Shown one piece after another: positions 25,248-60,548 of a stretch of DNA of 64,000 nt. The notes under the pieces are model-generated. The model was not told the origin of the DNA. It worked only from the letters and a program-made list of their open reading frames with translations, and searched no databases. Source of the DNA: Panulirus ornatus (taxonomy: Eukaryota; Arthropoda; Malacostraca; Decapoda; Palinuridae); NCBI RefSeq assembly GCF_036320965.1, contig NC_092250.1, positions 9,467,403 through 9,531,402 on the forward strand. The letters run 5' to 3'. A program made the translations under genes and the position numbers. How positions within the stretch are numbered: position 1 is the first letter of the stretch; every line of letters begins with the position of its first letter.

Positions 25248-28200
25248 TATTTATTTATTGATTTTGCTTTGACGCTGTCTCCCGCGTAAGCAAGGTAGCA
25301 CAAGGAATCAGACAAAAGAACAGCCCAACCCACCCAATTACACATGTATATACATACACGTACACACAAAAAAATATACATACCTATACATCTCAATGTA
25401 CATATATATATACACACACAGACACATACATATATACACATGTACATAATTCATACTGTCTGCCTTTATTCATTCCCATCGCCACCTCGCCACATGGAAT
25501 AACAACCCCCTCTCCCCTCATGTGAGCGAGGTAGCGATAGGAAAAGACAACAAAGGCCCCATTCGTTCACACTCAGTCTCTAGCTGTCATGTAGTAATGC
25601 ACCGAAACCACAGCTGCCGTTCCACATCCAGGCCCCACAGAACTTTCCATGGTTTACCCCAGACGCTTCACATTCCCTGGTTCAATCCATTGACAGCATG
25701 TCGACCCCGGTATATCATATCGTTCCAATTCACTCTATTCCTTGCACGCCTTTCACCCTCCTGCATGTTCAGGCCCCGATCACTCAAAATCTTTTTCACT
25801 CCATCATAACACCTCCAATTTGGTCTCCCACTTCTCCTCGTTCCCTCCACCTCTGACACATATATCCCCTTCGTCAATCTTTCATCACTCATTCTCTCCA
25901 TGTGACCAAACCATTTCAAAAAACTCTCTTCTGCTCTCTCAACCACACTCTTTTTATTTCAACATATCTCTCTTAACCTTACATTACTTACTCGATCAAA
26001 CCCCCTCACACCACATATTGTCCTCAAACATCTCATTTCCAGCACATCCACCCTCTTGTGCACAACTCTATCCATAGCCCACGTCTCGCAACAATACAAC
26101 ATTGTTGGAACCACTATTCCTTCAAACATAGCCATTTTTGCTTTCCGAGATAATGTTCTCGACTTCCAAACATTCTTCAAGGCTCCCAGAATTTTCGCGC
26201 CCTCCCCCACTCTATGATTCACTTCCGTTTCCATGGTTTCATCTGCTGCCAGATCCACTCCCAGATATCTAAAACACTTTACTTCCTCCAGTTTTTCTCC
26301 ATTCAATTGACCTCCCAATTGACTTGACCCTCAACCCTACTGTACCTAATAACCTTGCTCTTATTCACATTTACTATCAACTTTCTTCTTTCACACACTT
26401 TACCAAACTCAGTCACCAGCTTCTGCAGTTTCTCACATGAATCAGCCATCAGCGCTGTATCATCAGCGAACAACAAATGACTCACTTCCCAAGCTCTCTC
26501 ATCCACAACAGACTGCATACTTGCCCCTCTTTCCAAAACTCTTGCATTCACCTCCCTAACAACCCCATCCATAAACAAATTAAACATCCATGGAGACATC
26601 ACAAACCCCTTCCGCAAACCTACATTCACTGAGAACCAATCACTTTTCTCTCTTCCTACACGTACACATGCTTTACATCCTCGATAAAAACTTTTCACTG
26701 CTTCTAACAACTTGCCTCCCACACCATATATTCTTGATACCTTCAACAGAGCATCTCTATCAACTCTATCATATGCCTTCTCCAGATCCATAGATGCTAC
26801 ATACAAATCCATTTGCTTTTCTAAGTATTTCTTACATACATTCTTCAAAGCAAACTTCAGATCCACACATCCTCTACCACCTCTGAAACCACACAGCTCT
26901 TCTCCAATCTGTACATGCCTTCACTCCCTCAATCAATACCCTCCTATATAATTTACCAGGAATACTCAACAAACTTATACCTCTGTAATTTGAGCACTCA
27001 CTCTTATCACCTTTACCTTTGTACAATAGCACTATGCAAGCATTCCGCCAATCCTCAGGCACCTCACCATGAATCATACATACATTGAATAACCTTACCA
27101 GCCAGTCCAAAATACAGTCACCCACTTTTTTAATAAATTCCACTTCAATACCACCCAAACCTGCTGCCTTGCCGGCTTTCATCTTCCGCAAAGCTTTTAC
27201 TACCTCTTCTCTATTTATCAAATAAGTTTCCCTAACCCTCTCACTTTGCATACTACCTCGACCAAAACACCCTACATTTGCCACTCTATCATCAAACACA
27301 TTCAACAGACCTTCAAAATACTCACTCAATCTCCTTCTCACATCACCCCCTACTTGTTAACACTTCCCCATTAGCCCCCTTCACTGACGTCCTCATGTGC
27401 TCCCTTGTCTTACGCACTTTATTTACCTCCCTCCAAAACATCTTTTTATTCTCCCTAAAATTTAATGATACCTCTCCCAACCCAACTCTCATTTGCCATC
27501 TTTTTCACCTCTTGCACCTTTCTCTTGACCTCCTGGCTCTTTCTTTTATACATCTCCCACTTATTTGCATTTTTTCCCCTGCAAAAATCGTCCAAATGCC
27601 TCTCTCTTCTCTTTCACTAATAATCTTACTTCTTCATCCCACCACTCACTACCCTTTCTAATCAACCCACCTCCCACGCTTCTGATGCCACAAGCATCTT
27701 TTGCGCAAGCCATCACTGTTTCCCTACATACATCCCATTCTTCCCCCACTCCCTTTACCTCCTTTGTTCTCACATTTTTCCATTATGTACTAAGTCACTC
27801 CTGGTACTTCCTCACACAAGGGTCCTTCCCAAGCTCACTTACTCTCACCACACTCTTTACCCCAACATTCTCCCTTCTTTTCTGAAAAACCCGACAAATC
27901 TTCACCATCGCCTCCACAAGATAATGATCATACATCCCTCCAGTTCCACCTCTCAGCACATTAACATCCAAAAGGCTCTCTTTCGCGCGCCTATCAATTA
28001 GCATCTCTCATACTTACATACGTATACTTATGTATAACTCGCTTTTTAAACCAGGTATTCCCAATCACCAGTCCTTTTTCAGCACATAAATCTACAAGCT
28101 CTTCACCATTTCCATTTACAACACTGAACACCCCATGTATACCAATTATTCCCTCAACTGCCACATTACTCACCTTTGCATTCAAATCACCCATCACTAT

Positions 28201-28790
28201 AACCCGGTCTTGTGCCTCAAAACTACTAACACACTCATTCAGCTGCTCCCAAAACACTTGCCTCTCATGCTCTTTCCTTTCATGCCCAGGTGCATATGCA
28301 CCAATAATCACCAAATTTCTCTCCATCAACTTTCAGTTTTACCGATATCAATCTAGAGTTTACCTTCTTACACTCTATCACATACTCCCACAAATCCTGT
28401 TTCAGGAGTAGTGCTACTCCTTCCCTTGCTCTTGTCCTCTCACTAACCCTTGACTTTTCTCCCAAGACATTCCGAAACCACTGTTCCCCTTTACCCTTGA
28501 GCTTCGTTTCATTCAGAGCCAAAACATCCAGGTTCCTTTCCTCAAACATACTACCTATCTCTCCTTTTTTCTCATCTTGGTTGCATCCACACACATTTAG
28601 ACACTCAATCTGAGCCTTCGATGAGGATGAGCACACCACGCGTGACTCCTTCTGTTTCCCCTTTTGGAAAGTTAAAATACAAGGAGGGAAGGGTTTCTGG
28701 CGCCCCCGCACCCGTCTCCTTTAGTCGCCTTCTACGACACGTGAGGAATGCGTGGGTAGTATTCTTTCTCCCCTGTCTCCAGGGATACAT
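25243..28790 (-). mobile_element. LINE copy 8 (LINE-L), near full length, minus strand
   Basis: The most complete LINE-L: tail and stem-loop at 25243-25310, long 3' UTR to 25667, C-terminus and RT 25668-27341, linker and endonuclease 27561-28600, 5' UTR to the tip at about 28785. Coding pieces (minus) carry GTRRSGRPNW, FADDTAL (with ALMADS), [14 protein letters not shown] [20 protein letters not shown] (normally RQGCVMSPWL), [15 protein letters not shown] (28190 region), IGNTWFKK, LIDRRAKE and LNETKLKGKG (28500 region). At least six frame breaks; inactive. Confidence 0.9.
27795..28711 (-). pseudogene. LINE-L endonuclease (EEP) domain, broken
   Basis: Best view of the LINE-L endonuclease N-terminus. 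The frame at 28280-28711 shows MFEERNLDVLALNETKLKG (catalytic Glu in ETKL) and the ERTRAREGVALLLKQ stretch. The frame at 27994-28329 shows GAYAPGHERK, VIVMGDLNAKVSN (catalytic Asp/Asn) and IGNTWFKK. The frame at 27795-28004 shows LIDRRAKE and a changed SDH (reads YDHYLVEA). These are the expected EEP-family motifs in order; the enzyme would nick the target to start reverse transcription. Two frameshifts and the S-to-Y change in SDH argue for inactivity. Confidence 0.8.
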
Positions 28791-28796
28791 ATATAT

Positions 28797-29038
28797 ATTT
28801 TCTCTTTTCTTTTAAACTAGTCGCCATATCCCGCGTTAGCGAGGTAGCGTTAAGAACAGAGAAGTGGGCCTTTTTTGGAATATCCTCACCTGGCCCCCTT
28901 CTCTGTTCCTTCTTTTGAAAAATTAATAAAAGACGAGAGGGGAGGATTTCCAGCCCCCCGCTCCCTCCCCTTTCAGTCGCCTTCTACGACACGCAGGGAA
29001 TACGTGGGAAGTATTCTTTCTCCCCTATCCCCAGGGAT

Positions 29039-29041
<3 letters not shown>
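28797..29041 (-). mobile_element. MINI element 4 (minus)
   Basis: Complete unit immediately beside the 5' tip of LINE copy 8, with only about 10 bp of ATAT between. Hairpin side reads CCCGCGTTAGCGAGG (28831-28845); 5' tip near 29037. Confidence 0.82.

Positions 29042-29117
<76 letters not shown>
29042..29117. repeat. (TA)n microsatellite, 76 bp
   Basis: Separates two MINI elements in the same orientation. Confidence 0.95.
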
Positions 29118-29119
<2 letters not shown>

Positions 29120-29358
29120 CTTTTTTTTTTCATACTATTCGCCATTTCCCGCGATAGCGAGGTAGCGTTAAGAACAGAGGACTGGGCCTTTGAGGGAATA
29201 TCCTCACCTGGCCCTCTTCTCTGTTCCTTCTTTTGGAAAATTAAAAAAAAAAAACGAGAGGGGAGGATTTCCAGCCCCCCGCTCCCTTCCCTTTTAGTCG
29301 ACTTTTACGACACGCAGGGAATACGTGGGAAGTATTCTTTCTCCCCTATCCCCAGGGA
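29118..29358 (-). mobile_element. MINI element 5 (minus)
   Basis: Complete unit with a poly(A)-like T run at its 3' end (29118-29131) and the 5' tip at about 29350-29358. Confidence 0.82.
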
Positions 29359-32121
<2,763 letters not shown>

Positions 32122-32191
<70 letters not shown>

Positions 32192-32215
32192 TATATACAT
32201 ATATATAAGGTATAT
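32122..32215. repeat. (TA)n tract, interrupted, ~94 bp
   Basis: The right part is mixed (TTAATATATATACATATATATAAG style). Between copy 10 and copy 11. Confidence 0.85.
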
Positions 32216-32890
<675 letters not shown>

Positions 32891-32989
32891 TAATTCACAG
32901 GGATATCAAATACGGTAAGTTTCCAAGCGCACTTTCGCGTAATGATCACCTCATCAAGGGAGATACAAGAAATAAATATAACAGCCAGT

Positions 32990-34290
32990 TGATATACAAG
33001 GCGGAGATGTACCTCAGCCAGGGATGACTGTGGACCAACTGCCTCAACCAAGGATTAGAACCTATATGCTCGACTTTGGACGGCCAGTGAATGAGTCACA
33101 GTCAGGAATGCTAACCCTAAATGACCTTTTTAGATTGAACCACTTCGTCTTCATTGCAGCCTTCCGCCAGTATACGCACACCAACCCTGGAACACGTCAT
33201 TCAAGACAGAAAGTTTCAATACACTAGAAAAATTCAACAGCCTGAATGAAGGCACGATCTCCTTTCCTGACCACAAGGAAATATACTTAGAGAAACACGT
33301 ACTAACTAAGCAGCAAAAAGTTATGAGTTTGGAAGGGAACGTCATCCTATGACCTAAATATAAGAAAACTGAGTGAATAAAGTAATGTCACATATAGTCA
33401 AGCTGGTAATTTTCCCACACACTAACAGAGAAGAGCTGAGGAGGAACTGATGACGGATCTTAACCTGCTCCTGAGATGAGTCGATAAGTCCAGCATCAAC
33501 GATCTGGATGAAGAGAAATATTTACAAAAACCTGATATCCTTTTAGCTGACCTGAACAAACTTCTGCAGTTGCCGTCCAGAAACTTCTTACATTTATCAG
33601 AAGAGGATTTACACCTGGCTAAACTTGAGGTAATGTTAGGACACCTGAGATTATTCATATAATCCATCCAATCATTTTACAATTAACTATGCCTTCATAA
33701 ACTTGCTACAGTTCATTAAGGAGTTCAAAAAGGTTTATTCCTACAAAGTACTCTCTCAAATACACCACAGGGTGTCATATATATTCTTGAGAGTGCTCGA
33801 CCTGAGGGACTATTTTGATTCTCTGGATACGGATTTTTCACTTACACATCTTTTAGTGGACGAAAACCATCGAGAACATTGTCCAAGATATGTACCATAA
33901 TCTCTCGTAACCACCACTGAAGACTCGAGATATTCGAAAGCTTGTACTTCAGTCTTCCTTAAGGAGTTCGGATGGTAAGCTTTACTTACGAGTTATAAAA
34001 GAGTGGCAGTGGGATCATCTCCTCAACAAATTCTTTGTCTATGAGACAGAGAATACCTCTAGATCCTGTTCTTCGACGGAGAGAAGTCCTAATGCCGATA
34101 CGTTGATGATATATTCGTTGTCGTCAAGAAGCTACATAAAGCAAAGAAGGAGATATCAGTCTTGAAATTCGCGTGTGAACCTAGCGTGACCAACAAAATT
34201 ACCTTCTTGGATGTCATGATTAGAGAAAAAAGGGCAGATGGCACGCGTGTTCACCGTGTCATAACAGGGGTATTAGGTCGGCAAGCTTGA
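32990..34290 (+). pseudogene. Penelope-like element remnant 2 (RT with YVDD)
   Basis: Degenerate over 1.3 kb. The clearest part is a frame at 34096-34289 reading RYVDDIFVVVKKL (intact YVDD active site) and then TNKITFLDVMIRE, the FLDV block that follows the active site in Penelope-like RTs. Upstream, stretches of 33700-34080 look like further RT in broken frames. No GIY-YIG domain seen. It differs from remnant 1 in sequence, so it is a second lineage. Confidence 0.65.
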
Positions 34291-34925
34291 GTAATAAAGG
34301 ACGCAAAGTAATTTTTGTTCTCGCATGATCGAAAAGCCACGATCCAGGATAAAACTGCAAATCTCTCAGAATAATCTAATCATTTTGTGAAGTTCTTTGA
34401 ATTTTCAATCGACTTATGCTTTGTCTCAAACTTCAATATCATCGTAATTATTCCGTGCTATAAGAAGCATGTCTACTCTACTTGAGAACAATCTATTTTC
34501 CTCCAGTATCTAATTCTAGTGAACTTAGCGAAGACACAAAACCCATGAATATATAGATTGATCGTTGGCTTAGCATTAACACACCTTATACGTACAGTAC
34601 AAGTTGTAATCACGTTCATTCTCTATAATTGACTCATGTTGCTGCCGCATCAAAGTACCAGCACCAACATTCAATGTGTCCACACCGCCGCTGAGTAATT
34701 ATTTTCCACTTACAGATGCTTTCAAATAGGAAAAGAAAACGCTCTCTGCTAGCAATAATGGCAAGGATTTCCAGGGCTGGTGGACAGGAGAATCATTACA
34801 ATCTGAGAAAACAATGAAGCTTTATGTTGATGTACGCAGAACTTCGTCTGTCAAACGTCACAATAAAACAAATCATAAGCAAGCTTTGGAGAGACTACAG
34901 AGGACCTGAAGAACAGAAATTCCAT
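34291..34925. other. No recognised feature
   Basis: AT-rich sequence with no open frame of note between the Penelope remnant and the transposase-like remnant. Confidence 0.5.
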
Positions 34926-35960
34926 GTCTAATATTTTAGAAAACTGTGTTGCCAGTGCATATAATTCTGTAGCTGCAAGGTTTGAAAGCTCTAAGACGGG
35001 CATCTAACTTGGTAACTGCAAGTTTTGAAGACGTTGCTCAGGGCAACAAACCATCTTGTGTTGGAAATTACTTAAAAGAAATGGATAGAATGTGCACCTA
35101 CACTTTTAGAGGATTTCCAAGATAAAGACAAGATTATACAACGAATTCACGGTGTTTCATTTAGTAGAAATACTGTTGAAGATAGAGCAATTAAAGTGGC
35201 CAAAGATTTTCAGACGCAAGCTGAAGACAATGTTCGTTTACATCGAATCTTTTAAATTAGTTGATGTCCATTTTGTTGTAATAGTTCATGTACCTTCCTT
35301 TCTATTTGTCTTGACATATCTAGGACATCACACTGGTAGCAAACTTAGAGATCATTCCTAGACGTCCTAAAGGTAAAAAAGATTGTGTGAGGAACTCATG
35401 GAGTTGCCAACTTTAACTCTGGCACTACTAGAGGAGCAGATATATGTTAGGCAGTTGTGGATAAACTTGATCATGCTGAAATGAATCTTACAGAGTTAGT
35501 GTCCATACATAACAACTGGGTAACTTGGTTTACAAGCTATGTGGGTCACTCTGCAAAATTTTTGTTATATATCACCGCGCTTTGTGAGGTAGGTCAGGCG
35601 TAAGAGCTTTAGAACATGAACTCAAAGTTCAATAAGCCCACAAGAAACGAAAACGTTGAGACGCCAAGCTTCCCTCTGTTTCAATAGACATCACCAGGGC
35701 AACACTTGCTTGGAGTTTTATCCTTTCCCTTTCCTGTAGATATATTAGGTATGTTCTTCACAGTAGCACTTTGGTTATTTTGGTCCTGAATGCTGCAACG
35801 AAAGCAGTCAACTTCATCGATTCATGAGGTTTTAAAAGAAAATTTGTCCCACTTACAACTAGATGAGGTATATTCCGTTCATGATAGATTGTTCCACTTA
35901 TTTTTTTTATCCACATATCCTTGTGAATTTTTGCTGTTAAACGTGAATTTTGTGAAATTT
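34926..35960 (+). pseudogene. hAT-like transposase remnant (GTF2I-repeat-type)
   Basis: Broken frames read LLEDFQDKDKIIQRI then HGVSFSRNTVEDRAIKVA (35097-35200), GVANFNSGTTRGADI (35404 on), DKLDHAEMNLTELVSIH (35467 on), YHRALCEVGQ (35569 on) and KAVNFIDS (35802 on). The order and spacing resemble hAT transposases of the kind found in GTF2IRD2 and similar proteins: a motif with SRNTV, then a GADI helix, then an H-ALC block, then VNFI. Many stops; no terminal repeats identified. It is not the same as the ZBED-like remnant at 23115. Confidence 0.5.
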
Positions 35961-36030
35961 TGTGATAGAAACAAGATAACGGATGCAAGCGTTGCTTCTG
36001 TTGCACTGGAAATCATGCAGAAACACACAC

Positions 36031-36401
<371 letters not shown>

Positions 36402-36486
<85 letters not shown>
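36402..36486. repeat. (TA)n microsatellite, ~85 bp
   Basis: Between the 5' tip of MINI 6 and the 3' tail of LINE copy 12; both are on the minus strand. Confidence 0.95.

Positions 36487-48553
<12,067 letters not shown>

Positions 48554-48594
<41 letters not shown>
48554..48594. repeat. (TA)n microsatellite, ~41 bp
   Basis: Shortest clean tract; between fragment 18 and MINI 10. Confidence 0.93.
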
Positions 48595-48596
<2 letters not shown>

Positions 48597-48724
48597 TTCT
48601 TTTCTTTCTTTCATACTATTCGCCATTTCCCGCATTAGCGAGGTAGCGTTAAGAACAGAGGACTGGGCCTTTTAGGGAATATCCTCACCAGGCCCCCTTC
48701 TCTGTTCCTTCTTTATATAAGGAA

Positions 48725-48726
<2 letters not shown>
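48595..48726 (-). mobile_element. MINI element 10 (minus), 5'-truncated
   Basis: 3' half only: hairpin side CCCGCATTAGCGAGGTAGCG (48629-48648), GGCCTTTTAGGG block and CTTCTCTGTTCCTTC, then cut where (TA)n starts. Shows that MINIs are truncated at (TA)n as LINEs are. Confidence 0.82.

Positions 48727-48792
<66 letters not shown>
48727..48792. repeat. (TA)n microsatellite, 66 bp
   Basis: Between truncated MINI 10 (minus) and truncated LINE copy 19 (plus). Confidence 0.95.
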
Positions 48793-48795
<3 letters not shown>

Positions 48796-49894
48796 TGTAG
48801 GTTTGCGGCAGGAGTGTGTGTTGTCTCCATGGTTGTTTAATTTGTTTATGGATGGGGTTGTTAGGGAGGTGAATGCAAGAGTTTTGGAAAGAGGGGCAAG
48901 TATGAAGTCTGTTGGGGATGAGAGAGCTTGGGCAGTGAGTCAGTTGTTGTTCGCTGATGATACAGCGCTGGTGGCTGATTCATGTGAGAAACTGCAGAAG
49001 CCGGTTACTGAGTTTGGTAAAGTGTGTGAAAGAAGAAAGTTAACAGTAAATGTGAATAAGAGCAAGGTTATTAGGTACAGTAGGGTTGAGGGTCAAGTCA
49101 ATTGGGAGGTAAGTTTGAATGGAGAAAAACTGGAGGAAGTAAAGTGTTTTAGATATCTGGGAGTGGATCTGGCAGCGGATGGAACCATGGAAGCGGAAGT
49201 AAATCATAGGATGGAGGAGGGGGCGAGAATCCTGGGAGCCTTGAGGAATGTATGGAAGTCGAGAACATTATCTCGGAAAGCAAAAATGGATATGTTTGAA
49301 GGAATAGTGGTTCCAACAATGTTGTATGGTTGCGAGGCGTTGGCTATGGATAGAGTTGTGCGCAGGAGGATGGATGTGCTGAAAATGAGATGTTTGAGGA
49401 CAATGTGTGGTATGAGGTGGTTTGATCGAGTAAGTAACGTAAGGGTAAGAGAGATATGTGGAAATAAAAAGAGCGTGGTTGAGAGAGCAGAAGAGTGTGT
49501 TTTGAAATGGTTTGGGCACATGGAGAGAATGAGTGAGGAAATATTGACCAAGAGGATATATGTGACGGAGGTGGAGGGAACGAGGAGAAGTGGGAGACCA
49601 AATTGGAGGTGGAAAGATGGAGTGAAAAAGATTTTGTGTGATCGGGGCCTGAACATGCAGGAAGGTGAAAGGAAGGCAAGGATAGAGTGAATTGGATCGA
49701 TGTGGTTGGCGTGCTGTCAGTGGATTGAATCAGGGCATATGAAGCGTCTGGGGTAAACCATGGAAAGCTGTGTAGGTATTTATATTTGCGTGTGTGGACG
49801 TATGTATATACATGTGTTTGGGGGTGGGTTATGACATTTCTTTCGTCTGTTTCCTTGCGCTACCTCGCAAACGCGGGAGACAGCGCAAAAAAAA

Positions 49895-49895
<1 letters not shown>
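48793..49895 (+). mobile_element. LINE copy 19 (short 3' UTR), RT C-terminal half
   Basis: Truncated at TGAATGTAGGTTTGCGGCAG. One frame 48791-49690 holds RQECVLSPWLF (G to E), [51 protein letters not shown]; a missing base near 49681 shifts the last residues. Mixed characters (MKSVGDERAW with RRSG) sit between LINE-S and LINE-L. Stem-loop near 49857-49885; A9 tail. Confidence 0.87.
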
Positions 49896-49992
<97 letters not shown>

Positions 49993-50011
49993 TATATATG
50001 CATATATATGT

Positions 50012-50095
<84 letters not shown>
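49896..50095. repeat. (TA)n microsatellite, ~200 bp, interrupted
   Basis: Contains GTATTATATATGCATATATA and TGTTTGAATATA patches (49988-50018). Tail-to-tail spacer between copy 19 (plus) and copy 20 (minus). Confidence 0.93.
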
Positions 50096-59053
<8,958 letters not shown>

Positions 59054-60476
59054 GGCATGTGTACGTGTAGGAAGAGAGGAAAGTGATTGGTTCTCAGTGA
59101 AAGTAGGTTTACAGCAGGGGTGTGTGATGTCTCCATGGTTGTTTAATTTGTTTACGGATGGGGTTGTTAGGGAGGTGAATGCAAGATGTTTGGAAAGAGA
59201 GGCAAGTATGCAGTCTGTTGTGGATGAGAAAGCTTGGGAAGTGAGTCAGTTGTTCGCTGATGATACAGGGCTGGTGGCTGATTCATGTCAGAAACTGCAG
59301 AAGCTAGTGACTGAGTTTGGTAAAGTGTGTGAAAGAAGAAAGTTAAGAGTAAATGTGAATAAGAGCAAGGTTATTACGTACAGTATGGTTGAGGGTCAAG
59401 TTTGAGGTAAGTTTGAAAGAAGAAAAACTGGAGGAAGTAAAGTGTTTTAGATATCTAGGAGTGGATCTGGCAGCGGATGGAACCATGGAAGCGGAAGTGA
59501 ATCATAGGGTGGGGGAGGGGGCGAAAATTCTGGGATCCTTGAAGAATGTTTGAAAGTCGAAAATATCATCTCCGAAAGGAAAAATGGGTATGTTTGAAGG
59601 AATAGTGGTTCCAACAATGTTATATGGTTGCCAGACGTGGGCTATGGATAGAGTTGTGCACAGGAGGGTGGATCTGCTGGAAATGAGATTTTTGAGGACA
59701 ATATGTGGTGTGAGGTTGTTTGATCGAGTAAGTAATGTAAGGGTAAGAGAGATGTGTGTAAATAAAAAGAGTGTGGTTGAGAGAGTAGAAGAGGGTGTTT
59801 TGAAATGGTTTGGTCACATGGAGAGAATGAGTGAGGAAAGATTGACCAAGGGGATGTATGTGTCAGAGGTGGAGGGAAGGAGGTGAAGTGGAAGACCAAA
59901 CTGGAGGTGGAAAGATAGAGTGAAAAAGATTTTGAGTGATCGGGGCCTGAAATGTAGGAGGGTGAAAGGCGTGCAAGGAATAAAGTGAACTGGAACGATG
60001 TGGTATACCGGGGTCGACGTGCTGTCAATGGATTGAATCAGGTCTTGTGAAACGTCCGAGGTAAACCATGGAAAGTTCTGTGGGGCCTGGATGTGGAAAG
60101 GGAGCTGTCGTTTCGGTGCATTAATGCATGACAGCTAGAGACTAAGTGTGAACGAATGGGGCCTTTATTGTCTTTTCCTAGAACTACCTCGCGCACATGA
60201 GGGGGGAGGTGGTTGTTATTCCATGTGTGTCGTGGTGGCGATGGGAATAAATAAAGGCAGACAGTATGAATCATGTACATGTGTATATATGTATATGTCT
60301 GTGTGTGTATATATATGTGTACATTGTTATGTATGGGTATGTATATTTGCGTGTGTGGACGTGTATGTATATACATGTGTATGTGGGTGGGTATGGCCAT
60401 TCTTTCGTCTGTTTCCTTGCGCTACCTCGCTAAAGCGGGAAACAATGACAAAGCAAAATAGAAAAATAATAATAAA

Positions 60477-60478
<2 letters not shown>
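59054..60478 (+). mobile_element. LINE copy 23 (LINE-L), RT C-terminal half
   Basis: Begins at GGGCATGTGTACGTGTAGG, where GCATGTG-like sequence is also in the tRNA-derived repeat. RT pieces: 59097-59405 (LQQGCVMSPWLF, FADDTGLVADS) and 59584-59886 (CQTWAMDRVV, VEGRR before a stop). Frame breaks near 59405 and 59550. Long 3' UTR to 60400, stem-loop about 60417-60446 (CGCTAAAGCGGGA), A/T-rich tail. Confidence 0.87.

Positions 60479-60544
<66 letters not shown>
60479..60544. repeat. (TA)n microsatellite, ~66 bp
   Basis: Between the 3' tail of copy 23 and the 5' end of copy 24; both are on the plus strand. Confidence 0.95.
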
Positions 60545-60548
<4 letters not shown>

